Positions 1-13,657 of a stretch of 64,000 bases of DNA are shown piece by piece. Numbering within the stretch: position 1 is the first letter of the stretch; the number at the start of each line of letters is the position of its first letter. Source of the DNA: Aphis gossypii. Taxonomy: Eukaryota; Arthropoda; Insecta; Hemiptera; Aphididae. The stretch covers positions 71,332,604 to 71,396,603 of the forward strand of contig NC_065531.1 in assembly GCF_020184175.1 (NCBI RefSeq), written 5' to 3'. The position numbers were made by a program, and so were the translations under genes. Below the pieces are notes generated by a model, which did no database searches, was not told the DNA's origin, and saw only the letters and a program-made list of their open reading frames with translations.

Positions 1-2696
1 TATATTGTGTTTCTTGTAATTTTATGAATAATTTTGTAAATCAATTTCCTAATAAAAACCATTTACACTTACATAATTACATGAAATCATATTTAACATA
101 TTATAACAGTAAATAATAGTCTGTGATAATTAAAAGCGCTTTGAATTATTATTTACTATTTTTTGACTCAATACTATTGTTAAATATTTATAATCATACA
201 AAACTTTGAATTTTATTATTAGTTATAATACAACTAGTTTTTCACAATTGTTGGAAAATTGTGTAATTCTGTTTTCCCTCTTTGCCTAATATCTAATAAT
301 AATGAATAAATTAATGAATAAATCACTGACAAATAGACTAAATTGTTACATATTATATGCTCAATAATCAATATTTTCTGTACAGCTTTATTTGATATCT
401 CATTGACATAGTATTAGAAATATTTGGAGCGTTTACAACTGGCTGAAAAAAAAAAACATTAATACCTTTTATGTACCTATATTCTATAATCATTATATTA
501 TGGTCATTGAGTTTACAAATCAAAACAATCCAATAGAATATTATGTTATGCAAACTATACGTACGTAATAATTGTTCAAATGTTTTTTTTTTTTTTACTT
601 GCTTTAATCAAAAAAGTTTGTAATTTTTATTGACGAACAATAATGATATTTCCCACTAATATAAATAAAAAATTAAATATAGATAAAACATTATTATAAT
701 AGCTTAAAATTATTTTCAACTAGAAAAATTATTATTAAAAACATTATTTCTCAATGCTAATCATTTATTTTAGATACATTATTTTATACTGATTCATATT
801 TAGATACATGATCAATAAATAACTTATACAAAAAACATTTTTATCGCTATTTTTCAGTCGTAATTAATAAAAAAATCTAATATAGCTTTATTTAGTAATT
901 TCTAGCACTCTTAAATTGTAATAATACCTTTTGAAAATTTTTTGAAGAGAAACATATATAATAATCTGTAGATGTTATGTGAAAAAAGATTTATGTCTGA
1001 TTCCCGTATCCTCTCCCACTATACCAGGTACAAACGTGAGATATAAAAGTTCACTATATGTGACTTGCATACCAAAATTCGACTAAACCAATATAGAACT
1101 AAACCCACCAATGTGAGATTTTGCAATATCCTATAAATTATATTAAAGATAAACTACCCCGTTTGATCAGGGAAAAAAATAATAACACGTGTGTGTATAT
1201 GTAGATTATATTATTATATCCGACCAAGTATACAAAATTGGGAATGTGTAGATTTATATGGTTACTAACGACGTTGTATCCGTCTGACTACGCATCGCTT
1301 GCAATGTCAAATAACCTAATATACTGAGGCAGATGATGTCCCTCGAGGCAGATGATTTTGCAGAACTCGTAAAACTTATCGTGATGTACAATGAAACTGA
1401 AACTTACCACGTTCAATGAAAACGTTTATTACAATGATCCATTTGGCGCAAAGGATTTCGTAAAGCGAATATATAAGTAAGCGACTTGAATATTTCATTA
1501 AAAGCTAAGTCAACTTTTCCCAGATCTCTGTGACGCCCGCGTACAGGTTTATCATAGTAGGTAACGGAATATATGTATACATTAATGATTCTTACACCTT
1601 CGTTTGGGGAGTTCAAACGAATCATTCGGAGGCTGAGCTCATAATATATTTTCTCCGGCAAATTATTTTTTGCTTTGCCCGCGTTCAGCCGTTTGAAGCG
1701 AAACTTCACAATAATATATTGTATAATCTATTAATAGAACAAATAACAAAATTTTATCTAAAACATAAAAAAACAACTATATTAATTATGTTATTATGTA
1801 AGTCTGTCAGGTTTGAGGCACGTGTTAGTGTTAATATCGATTACCGTAAAGTCATATAAATTTTTATGAAATTAGTGTAAATCATTATCCAATATGCTTA
1901 TCTGTATTTTATTATTCAATATCTCGCATTATTTATAAGTAAAATATTTTTTTTTTTTTTTGCTAAATATTAATTTACTCGTGTTAGGAATCTAATAAAT
2001 TTTCAAAAACTGATTAAAAACTTGAGTACACTTATTCGAGTTGTGGTTTCATAAGAATAAGAAGTACAAAATTATTCATCTCGTGAATTAGCAAAATAGC
2101 AAATTATACAAAATAAATAGGTACATACAGAATATCAAATATTGGAATTACTAGTTATTTATATTTTCTTTAATATTTAAATGGAACTTAGAAAGTATAA
2201 TTCAACATTATAATATTCCAAAATTTGCCTAGTATAAAATGAAATATTGTACTAAACATAAAATATAATATAACATCTATATGTATAATGAACCTACATA
2301 AGAATTTCGATATGAAGTATAAAAATAGATTTTCGTGATTCTTGTGTAGTACAATTTTAATAAATTTAAAAAAATTTTAATATGTGTGTGACGTGTGTAA
2401 CAATTAAAGAGTGCACAATTAAAATTAATCTATAATTATGCTTTTAAAATATTTCAGAGAATCAACAAAGGAATACAGATGTAGGCAAACATCATAGTTT
2501 TATATTTAACTGTAAATTAATAGTACCAATATTATTAAATAAAATTGTATCTAATTATATCACTAGGAATAAAAATAAAATATATTTAATTATAACGTAT
2601 GAAGAACATATATAAAAACACTTCTATCAACTCCAAACTACAATTATAATTTGTTTACTTTATTTCAAACATTTTAGGAAACAAAAAAGCTTAGAC
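1..2696. other. intergenic, AT-rich, no gene recognised
   Basis: I see no convincing coding sequence. Short open frames around 1410-1860 overlap on both strands, have no recognisable domain and no supporting splice context. The stretch 1260-1700 is a little less AT-rich than its surroundings but shows nothing I can name. Confidence 0.6.
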
Positions 2697-3930
2697 CAGG
2701 GACTGGAACCGTACCGAAAAGAACCGGTTTTGGAACCGGAACCCTTTGAATTTTGGGAACCGAAACCTCACCGAAATCCTAATTTCGATAAAATTAAAAA
2801 CCCGAACCTCACCGGAACCCTTATTTAAATTATTTTAAAAACCGTAACTTTACCGGTACCGATACTTTTTGTAAAGATTCTTAAGTTTAATTTCGGTTTT
2901 GTAATAATTCCATTATTTTTATTTTTCATTAATAAATAATAAGAATTATAAACTAAACAAATACCTACGTAGATATATTATGATTATAATTATTATTACG
3001 ATGATTAATAATATTCAAAAATAATCATTCAAGTATTTATACAGAATTCTCAGATGTCTGAGACGTAAAGTATAAATATTTTTATGTAACAACTGATAAT
3101 GTAAATAGAAATTTCCAACAAAAATAAGTTATTATGTATTAACTATTCAATAATCTCAATATACACAAATAGGTCTTCCAGACTTCTAGTTACCACAATA
3201 ATAAAAAATTCGCAAAATATAATTATAAATAACTAGGCATGTTATGATTGTGGATAATATTTATATCGTTATCTAACGTACAGCACGCCTAAAAGCGGTA
3301 AATATGTTTTTGTCAATACTCATTATAGTGTCTTAGTTTTTACTGTTTAGTACCCTATGTCCCTATAATATGTGGTAATAATAAAAAGAAAATTGGTGAT
3401 ATTTTAAATTTTGAACACTGAATCCTGATGTAATAGTTGGTAATTACTAATTAGTAAGTGATACATTGCAATAAAATTATAAACTAGGTAAAATAATTTT
3501 AAAATAAAAATAAAACAAAAATGGTTATGCTAATTAAGTGATAGTGGTGAGTATTTTTTTTTACTTATTTAGTCTTCTTCTTAGTTCTAAGCATTTGGTA
3601 GGATGTCAGGGTGAGGTTATTTACCTGTCATAATGGTTAAAAATTGAGTGTTGAAACTGAAACTACTTATATATGAAATGGAACTAAATTTTTCTAAGTA
3701 TAAAACCTAAACATGAAACGTAATTTTAATTTTATAAGAACCGAAACCTAAATATAAAAACCTAAAAAGAACCGAAACCGAAATTATGGTTTTTTTTAAA
3801 ACCGAAAAGAAATCGAAACCCAAATTTTAGTTTTTTTTAAAACCGAAAAAAAACCGAAACCCAAATTTTAGTTTTACTAGGAACCTCACCGGAACCGGAA
3901 CCGTAAAAATCATCAAGGTTCCAGTCCCTG
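2697..3930. mobile_element. non-autonomous hAT-type DNA transposon (1234 bp)
   Basis: The element starts CAGGGACTGGAACC and ends with the exact reverse complement, giving 14-bp perfect terminal inverted repeats. It is flanked by the direct repeat GCTTAGAC at 2689-2696 and 3931-3938. An 8-bp target duplication with CAGGG termini is the signature of the hAT superfamily. Both subterminal zones are packed with short GAACCG/ACCGAAACC motifs (about 2700-2870 and 3730-3905), as expected for transposase-binding repeats. The centre (2880-3700) is plain AT-rich DNA without a transposase frame, so the copy would depend on an enzyme encoded elsewhere. Confidence 0.9.
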
Positions 3931-4431
3931 GCTTAGACGATTCATACAAAATGTTAAATAATTTTAGTAATTTTAATATTATAAAGAATTTGTCAAAATT
4001 TGTCCAGCTAAGTTCACTTGACTATGAAACTAATAGATTTTTATTTTAATATTCAGCTTATTTTCTAACATTAGTTCTCTATAACATAACTAGGTTGATA
4101 AATCGTTCTTTTTGAACACGTAAAAGCTAAAGAATTAAATAAAAAACGAACATTTTAAACGTTTCAAATTTAAATACACATTGGTATCATGCGTTTTAGG
4201 AGTATTAAATTTTCCATAAACTGTTATTTAAAACGCATGCAAATAAACGCCTCTTAAATATCACAATAACTTGCCATATTTGTTGTGTATTCACTCACGA
4301 ATAAGTAATAACTAAACGTTTTTCGCCTGCACCACAATTGTTCAATAATTCAGATAAAGGTTTATTTAAACACGTTTCTTTCCATATTTATAGTTTTCTT
4401 GTCAAAAAAAAAAATAAAACATTTGACCTTT

Positions 4432-6253
4432 TTCTATCTATTATATAAAAATAAGTCCGGTTTTCCTCCCTGACGCTATAACTCAACAACGCCTGGACCG
4501 ATTTCGCTCATTCTTTTTTTGTTAGGGTCGTAATTGCCAGGAGAAGGTTCTTAGGGACGAAAAATTTGAGAAAGTTATCGGGTTAGAGAAATATGACGAG
4601 GTGGTGATGAAATTACAGAAGCGCCATCTATCCAGCAAATAGTCAACTAAATTATTTTTGGTAGTCGATGGCAACCATTTAAATAAAATAAATCATTTAT
4701 TTAAAATGTTTTTAAAAATGTATGCAAATAGACATACAAACTTAAATCGTTGTCATAGTAAAAAAAGAAATTAAAAATCTTTATATATAAAAATGGAGAC
4801 AAAAATGTATAAAAATTCATCGATTGAGAACAGCTGAACCGATTTCGCTAATTATTTTTTAGTAGTATTTGTTATTGTCTGGAGAAGGTTTGTACGAAAG
4901 AAAATTTTAAATAAGTCAACCGAATAAGTAGAAAAAGTGCAAAATCTATTCATTGATGTCTGGGATTTGAACTCGATACCATTGTCTTTATTTACTCTAT
5001 GGTAGACGTAGACATCTAAACATCAGCTCGATGTACAATCAATATAATCTATGGTTTCTATAGTTATTTTAGTTTGAAAATTTGAAATTTGTTGAGTGAA
5101 TTTTTTTTTAGTTCACAATAATCTATATATCTTCTATCTTCTATATATATAAAAATAGAGACAAAAATGTATAACATTTCATCAATTGAGAACGGCTGGA
5201 TCGATTTCGCTCATTCTTATTTTTTTTGGTCGTAATTTCCAGGAGAAGGTTCTTATGTAAGAAAAAGTTAAGAAAATTGCACGGAAAATTAAAAAAAAAT
5301 ACAATGAAAAATAAAAAATACCGATGACTACTATTACTATTATTATTACTATTTTATTTTCGGTAATCATGGTAACAATTTTTTTGTTATTATTATTTAT
5401 TTTCCCCATTTTTGTAACATTTTTCACTGATGATTCGCTCCTATTGGTCGTAAGAGAAGGTGCTTATGTAGTACAATTTTAGATGTAAAAAAACAACAAC
5501 AACTGTCACTGCAGTCCAGCAAGAAAATAAACTATATTAAGGTCACTATTGATTATAATTGAATATAATAATTATAGACCTGTTGTTATATTTTGTTAAA
5601 ACCATAACAACAAAAATAAGAATTCGCAAAATAAGCCAATGTCTACAGTAAATTTCAAATTCACAGCAATAAACTAACATAATAAGTTATACCAAGTTTT
5701 ATTGTTTTACCAACAGGCAACAATATAAAAACCACGAGATGGCACATTATTGTATTTTACCCACTGTAATAAAATAAAAAAATGATATAACTTTGAAACT
5801 TAAGTGTTAGAAATTATAAGCTTACGTACACATCTCGCGGGGTCCGCAATCCACCACGTGTGGATTGCCTACATGATAATATACTGCTCGCATAATCATA
5901 AGAGAGTCTCACGGCAACGGTAAGCAGAATGACTATAATATTATGACTTGAGTAACTCACTGACTGATAAACGTAGAGCCTGAACAATGATAGATCGATG
6001 CTTACAATTTACACGGTACATTCGTAAAATCGTATCACAAATTTAGTGTGTAATAAGAAAGCATTTTACAAAATTCGCATATTAAAGTGGTGTTTTCACA
6101 AGATTTTTGAGAATCAAAACAGTCAATGAAAATGTCTGAAAAGTTTTGAACACCGTTAAACCGAATAGTAAATAACAAATTAATCAAAATTCGAATCATA
6201 TTATATAGAATTTGCATTTTTAACGGGCAACGAAGTGCACGGGGTCAGCTAGT
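4432..6253 (+). mobile_element. nested Helitron/Helentron-like non-autonomous element(s)
   Basis: Three related 5'-type heads occur near 4432, 4777 and 5123. Each has a TATATATAAAAA-like start followed within about 60 bp by a block reading roughly GGACCGATTTCGCTCATTC and then GGAGAAGGTTCTTA. The right side ends at 6222-6253 with a GGGCAACGAAGTGCACGGGG block running into GTCAGCTAGT. Heads and tail of this kind, ending in CTAGT, are typical of insect Helitron2/Helentron-derived elements. No Rep/helicase frame is present. Three heads and one tail suggest nested or chimeric insertions. The left boundary is uncertain. Confidence 0.6.
5846..5868. repeat. short perfect hairpin inside the Helitron-like region
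   Basis: Arms GCAATCCAC and GTGGATTGC pair perfectly (9 bp) around a 5-nt loop. It lies about 385 bp before the element's right end, too far for the canonical 3' Helitron hairpin. Confidence 0.6.
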
Positions 6254-9200
6254 GTGACTATAAAAGTATTTTATTGTTTTTCGTTTTAATTTTTAGTTTA
6301 TATATTATATCTTTCCAAATATTTTACTATATAAGTTTTCATTCAAGTTTCATATATCAAACAACAATTCCGAAATCGTGTACGATAATGCAAGTAGGTA
6401 CATGATTTTTTCGTAGACATCTCAAATAATTTATATACCTAACCCTATCGTGTTTCCTACGATCGATCATTATATTAAACTAAACAAAGGTTTTCGATAA
6501 CTTTAAGTTAGCTTTTAAACCGTTTAGAGTCGTATTACAGCTCTTTCCATTGTGTGCCCGAAGCTTTCAGTATTTAATCGTTTTGTAAGCGTAAAAAACC
6601 AAGGACAAAGCATCTCCCGTATATACATTATACATATATACATAGAGGTACATACAATACAGAACTTAAGAGAAACTACTACTACTTCAAAGCTTAATGT
6701 AACTTTTGAAATTTTAACACAACGCCAGCGAGTACAATGGTACAATTTAGTTTTCGGACTAATTCGTTTTACAACAAATTTCCGGACATGAAAAATTAGT
6801 AAGTATATAGGTTATTATAGCATAGGTACTTCCGGTATTTTAACACGCGATACATAGCTCAACTGTAATGACTTTATGATCGACACGGTACGTTTGTAAT
6901 ACGCCGTAGTTTTCTATGTCCATATTACCTATATATAGACTTTTCATTTTCGATTTGTTACAAAGACGTTAGGATGAAAAAATCGTTTTCTAGTAGGAAA
7001 ACGATGATCATAATATCCTCGTAAGTTAAACACGCTCTTCGATCGTTATCCGCCTATCACTTGAGTCTTTTTTTCCAAAGGAACGGTTTTTCTTTTATTA
7101 TCGTTTCTTTTCTTTTCTGCTATTGCCACCAACAGACACAAACACTAATTTCCATCTCCTGCATGCGTACCGCTGCGCTTCTCGTTCGAGCGGGTCAATC
7201 AACGCGAGTTAACATTCACAGCGGTTCATTCGGTGGCTGCAGACAGCTAGAAAGAAAAATTGAAATGCAAAATGGCGTTGTTTTTTACTTTTTATTTGTA
7301 CCCTACACAGGAGACTCGTATGCCGCGCCACCCGCCGTCGAGCACACGTTAATTGGAACAAACACTCTGTTCGCAGATCACGTACCATTATAGTAGTAGT
7401 GGTATTAGCGACAGAAGACGGGCGGAGTTGATTTCGCCTCCTGCTCAGTATAGTATTTGATCTTCTTTTCATCATTATCACCCGGGTCAGTGAACAATTA
7501 TTATCCGGATGCTGCATGTATAGGGCCGTTTCAGCTCATTGGAATGAAAAAAGGAACGGGCCAAGAACGACTATATATTATTAAACTTTGCCTATAGGGT
7601 TCAATATTAGTCTGCAAAAAAAAAACCACTGTACGATACGAAAACAGTATATGATAAACTATATGATATTTAAATAGCAGTGATAAATGTACACAAACGA
7701 ATAATACTGTCTCCGAATCAAATGACAGCCGTGTAAAATATTATAAATATAAACACATCGTAATATTATGTAAAATATTACTCCACACATCAAAAATATG
7801 TATTTATGTGTGTGTGTGTATGTGTGTATTATTCAATCAATAATTTATAATAATTATTATTAAAACTATTATAGAACGTTCTCTAGCCTGCATTTATCTC
7901 TATTAACATAAGCACGTGGCTGATTTGGAAAGAGAAAGATAAATCATTGCGCTAATATGAACGCATATAAGCGGTGGTGCTTTACGAAAGGATTTGTGAA
8001 AGCTATCGAACATAATATACGGTATGGCCGTGTGGGACGAGTCATGTAGCCCTGCATGGAAAATTATACTAGAATATCGTATCAAAAACTTTAAATGAAC
8101 TATTATACGATCGGATTACTTAACTTGCCACCACAAACTTATATAGGTGAATTCACGGTGAGGGTCGATTTTTAATGGAACAATCAACAAAGTACTAACG
8201 TCGTCGCAGGTCGCATATACGGGAAATGTATTGAGTTTATTTGGTGGTAATATGCATAAATACCGGGCATAATAATATGGCATAGGTATATATATACCAT
8301 ACCTATGGTAGGCATGACTCGAATCTGAGATTCTATTAAATATAATTATATATAATGATTTTCCATAAACCTCAGTGTCTATGAAATGAAACGATAACTT
8401 TACACTGTTGATCAAACAATACGGCATTAATTAAATTACAGTTTAAAATAATAAGTTATTAGGTAGGTACCAATAATTACCAATAATTATTAGAATGATA
8501 AATGGTACCAGCAATACTGAATATTTTCTCGACTCATAAAAATCTCCACACTGTACTCAATAAGCTTATGTGATAACTAGTGTAATATTATATTAAATTG
8601 CTAATTAAAATTGTACAAAAACACACATCTCGAAATTATAAAATGGCTTTACGCACAAAGATTAAAATATTATTACCATCAAAGTTGAAGATTATAACTA
8701 TAAACATCATATAATACAAATAAGTTTATTAATTTAAGCTATAGTTTCGTCTCGAAACATTGAACATACGTATTACATTTTATCCAGTCACGAGTCACTT
8801 ACACATTTGTGGAATTACGGACATAATAATTTATTTTGATTTTCTATTATTTATAATAAAAAAAAAAAAAAAATTATTTGATAAATTATAATATTGCAGA
8901 ATAGGTATACATAGTTTATTTAAAATATAATTTTAATATTGATTGTTAAAAATCGTTTATCGTTCAATTTGAAGATTAGATCTTCAAACGTTAAAAATTG
9001 TTTTTCCTGTGTAATTTTGATATATTAAAATTAATATTATAATAAGAACTCTTGAAAAACCTTATAAGTATTATATTTTCCAAATTTTCAACATAAAAAT
9101 ACTAATTTCGTTTCAATATAACGCAAGAAAAAACTTTAAAAAAAAATAGACAATTTAAAATGTCTAAGAAATAACTCGCTTAAAGACGAAATATTTTTTA

Positions 9201-12200
9201 AATAATTTCATATTTGGTGGAGAATTCATATCATATCCCTTATGAATGAAAAAAAATTGGATCTTATCAAAAACTGGTGATAGGTACATGAATATGTATG
9301 CTTTCCCGCTTTTTTTATTAGTTTCTCTAGATTATTACTAAAAACTAAAGTACATTTTATGTTTTATACATAATACAACAAATATAAAACCATTACGTTA
9401 TTTTTCTTAGCCACGCTCAGAATATAAAACATTATCATAAAGCAAAAAAAAAATGTATTTTTACTTCTATATTTTTTGTTCTGAATTATGAGTATTAAAA
9501 ATTAACAGCAAACGATTTGTCTTAGAAAACACTATTTAGAAATTTCAATATTAACATAATATATACAATAATAAGTAGGTAGGTATCTCAATATATGTAT
9601 AATTATATTGCTATTGTAATACAAAATAAAAACTCACTATTACTAATGTTACAATGTTGCATTCACTATACATATTATGGTCAAGCATAAGACTAAACCA
9701 AGTTTAATAATCATAAAACGATACCGACCTATATTATAATAATATACAATAATGCGATAATACCTGCATAGGTATTTTCGAGCAAATGAAATCGATAAAT
9801 TTACAAAACATATAAATGCGCGCGCACACACAAACACACACACAACTTACAAACCACAAGCTACAATATATTATATAGTTTTTGAGTGTATGTGTGTGTG
9901 TGTGTTAGTACTTCGTTTTCAGCGTTGATATGCTTGTAAAATATTTGCTCATAGGTACCTATACAAATAACACCGCGATAGTTCTGAACAATGTATATGC
10001 GCATATAAAACTATAAATTATACGAAGAAAACAATAATACGTACAACTGCAGAACCCGTGGTACGGGGGTATACATAAATGTAATAACTGTTAACCGCGT
10101 ATGCCGTAAATTTCACGTTTAATATAACAGTATAAGAAACTTTAAGAAGTAAAAGAAAAATGCCAATTCTTTTGAATTAACATCGTGGACTTTATGTTTT
10201 TAAGTCGTATCTAATCTGTAATTGTAAATTATATTTTCATTATATAGGTACTATAAAATTTTGACACGCTAATAGGATCACAGATGGCATTGAATAATAA
10301 TTACTAATATTTAATGGTATACCCTTGAGCGGACCAAAGTGACTATGATAATGTAAAATTAATCTTATACTATCATAAGATATATATAAAAATAAAAGAT
10401 AAAATATACTTAAAACAATTATAGTTCTAAATACTAAGTTTAATAAGGTAGTATAAACCTTCATATTATTAACAGTTCAATATTACAATAACTTGATGGT
10501 TATAAATAAGTAAGTTAACCATTCTTATTATTTCAGCAAAAATAAAATTTCTAATGACGTACCTAGTACCTACAGAATATGCTATTATATATATATATAA
10601 ATTATTTTCGTCGTCAATGACACTTCAGAAAGGGGTCTGGACCCCATAGACCCTACTCCGGATACGTCCCTGTCCACCATGACTTTTCACTGTGAAAAGA
10701 GCAATCATTTGAATTTTTTGACGTAACTGTAATGTAATTGGCATTGAAAAAAAAAAAATTGTTTTATCCTTGTCATATTAGTCAACCAATGTTTCTTTTA
10801 TATAATATTATTTTTATAATAGTATAAAATGTTCATATTTTTAACTTATTCTTACTTAAACTAACCGAGTAGGTAAATTCTTTGTATAGGTGATAATATT
10901 TAAATATTGTTTTTATGAAAAGTGGTTTGTATTTGTATGTGTGTTAAATGTACTACATTGTTTATTAATTCTTTACATCAATCGGCTATTGACAATCGCG
11001 ACAAATCACTGATTCTATATCGATCGTATCGTAAATGATCAATTTACAAAACGAAATATAAAAACAAGATTTTTCTCAGCAGAGGTTGATTTAAGCATAG
11101 GAAACCAAATAAGCTTTTACTAAACATACAGAAAACACATTAACGTTGTAACGTTTTTTTCCAAATGGTGCCATAAAATTCCCATTATTTTCCCATTTCC
11201 AAATCTCATCCCCAATGTTAAAAAATCACCCTGATTTACGTTTTATTTGTAGATTTTGCACTATAAAAATAAAGCTCATTTTTGTAAACCCTCGTGATGA
11301 ATTTTCACAAATGTTTCCCATTTATTTGGTAACTAATTCAAAGCCTAAACTCAGCTATGGACGTGTCAACATACTTTCTAGTATGGTGAGTACATCAAAT
11401 AATAGGTGTAAATATGTATAAAACGATGACAGTATTATTATTATTATTATTTTTTCTGTAATAAAAAATTTTATTTTTAACTAGTTAAGTTATTACGCAG
11501 TAGGAACACATTAACCGAAGATTCTTTGGTAACTCTTCGCAAGACCAGAATTAAGAATTTATAACGTGATCCACTGAGTTAAAATTTGATTCTATTATTT
11601 CATGAGTATAAAATTATATTTATATTATATTTATTTTTAATTCATAAAACTATTTCCAAATTTTCGTCAAAATCTTCCTTATAGACATTATTGGAAAATA
11701 ACATACCTTGTCATGCTAAAATTAAAAATCTTCTTATCTGTTTAGTTTAATATTGTTATTACTATCTATATATTTTATTGGCCAATATATTTTAAGTACT
11801 GACAATTGTATTATTTTAATTTTTTCTTTTTTTATTCTTGATATGATGAAGTTTAATTATTAATAATGCAGTTACGAGTATACCATTCATAAATATAATT
11901 AAGACAGCTCAATGTATTAAACACAATCGTTATTCATTAATTGTTACAGAAATAAAAATTAATTGACAGTTTAATACACTGTAAATAAAAATACCAAACA
12001 ATGAGTCCAAGTCAAACAAATTTCAATGGTTTTATTTTTTCATTCAAATTAAAAAGATAATCAATTAATATTACCACAATGAATTAATAATTTTGATAAA
12101 GTGTATTATTAATTATTATCCATAAATATATAAACTTTGCGAAGGAAAAAATACTAGGCATCATATTGAGTAGTGAGACTTGATTAAATAAAAGTAGAAT

Positions 12201-13633
12201 CATTAAAATTGTAGAATAATTGTTGTGGTTATTAAAGTAATATTACTTTTTTAGTATATTATTTTATTTAAAAAATACTTCTATGAATAATGTTCCTAAA
12301 ATGTACACAATCAACCATGTAATATTTGATAAGTAAAATTTAAAATAATAAAGCAGTGGTTCATAAATATATCAATTTAAAATATGTATTTCTACTCTAA
12401 AAAATAAGTTAACATTGAAAATGAGATAACCAATGTTAAATAAGAATGAAATAAATTATAGAACAATAAATTTGTATTATAAACTAAAAATGGTTGTAAA
12501 AAATATTCTATACTTACTGCAAAAACAATACGTAGTAAGTAAAAACTTATTTTTCAAATAAAATATAGGCTTTTCAAGTATTTGATTAAAAGGTAGATAC
12601 TGCAGTGATATGCTTTATTAATAATTCACTATCACGCTGATTATTATTTAATAAAATAAAATGTATTCATCATTTATAAGTTATAAATTATAACAATTTG
12701 AAATTATAGATACATTTTATGAATAATACAAATCTAATATAAATGAATATGAGACAATATTAAAGTATACACAGAATCGAATAAAAAAATAAGAATGCTT
12801 AATCTTCGACAAAGTCATCAATGTTAATAAATAGACAATTATTGCTAATTTTCCAAAATTTTTTTTATAGTGGCACTTGATGATCAAGATACCCACATTG
12901 TTCATCAAAACGAACAGTAAAAATTGTAAAGCCCATATTTATTTTGTGTTTATTTATCTACATTCTACATAGTACATGGTTAATGTTTTTAATAATAATT
13001 AACACAATTTATTTAATTATACAGAATTACGGGACAAACACAAAAACCAGTGAGATTAACAGAATAATATAACTAATTAATTATCAATCATCATAATTTT
13101 AATAATCGATTTATAGAATTAAAATGAAATCAAATAATAAGAGGATCGTCAAAACAGTTTGCAAGAAAAATACGGATAATAAACAACGAGACAAATGAAC
13201 GAGTGCGACAAAATTACACTTGAAAGTGTCAAGATAGCCAAAGTGTTAGCCATTTGATTTTACCAATTAGAATGTTGAATAAATATAAAATATTAAATGT
13301 AGAAATCAAGGCTTACGAGATTAAAATAATATTGGTTAAGAAGAAAATCATGTAAAGAATAAAGACTATGGAGTCGAGACGGAATTACACATAGGAAGTG
13401 GTTTTTAAATGGTTTACATTATAACATAGGCAATATGTTATATTATTATAAGCCTGTAAGGCGGAAATCACGTGGTGCTAAACTGCAAAGTATGAAGATC
13501 AATAGTTTGAACTTCTAACAAGATTGTATCTAGTATTCTGATATAACTAATGCCTAGTAAATTTAATATGTATTATTTCTGCGTGTTAAAATTATATTTT
13601 TAATTATTGATTATATTTTTGTTTTTGTTACAG
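6254..13633. other. intergenic / upstream of the giant gene
   Basis: Mostly AT-rich DNA with no recognisable gene. The stretch 7020-7560 is distinctly GC-richer and open on both strands, and could hold a promoter or 5' untranslated exon of the giant gene downstream. A strong donor-like GTGAGT at 11385 after a short open stretch (11215-11384) is another candidate 5' exon. Neither can be proved without transcripts. Short CA/TG tracts lie near 7807-7828, 9820-9845 and 9888-9905. A fragment at about 10625-10673 ends in GGATACGTCCCTG, like a hAT right end, but no left end was found. Confidence 0.4.
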
Positions 13634-13657
13634 GCTCTAGCTGACATGTAATAGATT

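Noticed and set aside
1413..1859. 98- and 109-codon frames on opposite strands
   Set aside because: Mutually overlapping, no recognisable motif, composition like the flanks.
4953..5035. tRNA-like segment (GAGTTCAAATCCC on the minus strand with a possible GATGTCT/AGACATC stem)
   Set aside because: Total length and D/anticodon arms do not fit a tRNA, and it lies inside the Helitron-like repeat region; probably a transposon-borne or tRNA-derived remnant.
7061..7517. Overlapping open frames on both strands
   Set aside because: The region is merely GC-richer; neither translation shows a domain, and a hydrophobic start on the plus strand is not followed by a plausible protein. Kept only as a possible promoter or 5' exon region.
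10625..10673. Possible hAT element ending GGATACGTCCCTG
   Set aside because: Only one end is present and no partner terminus or target duplication was found, so it is mentioned only as a fragment.
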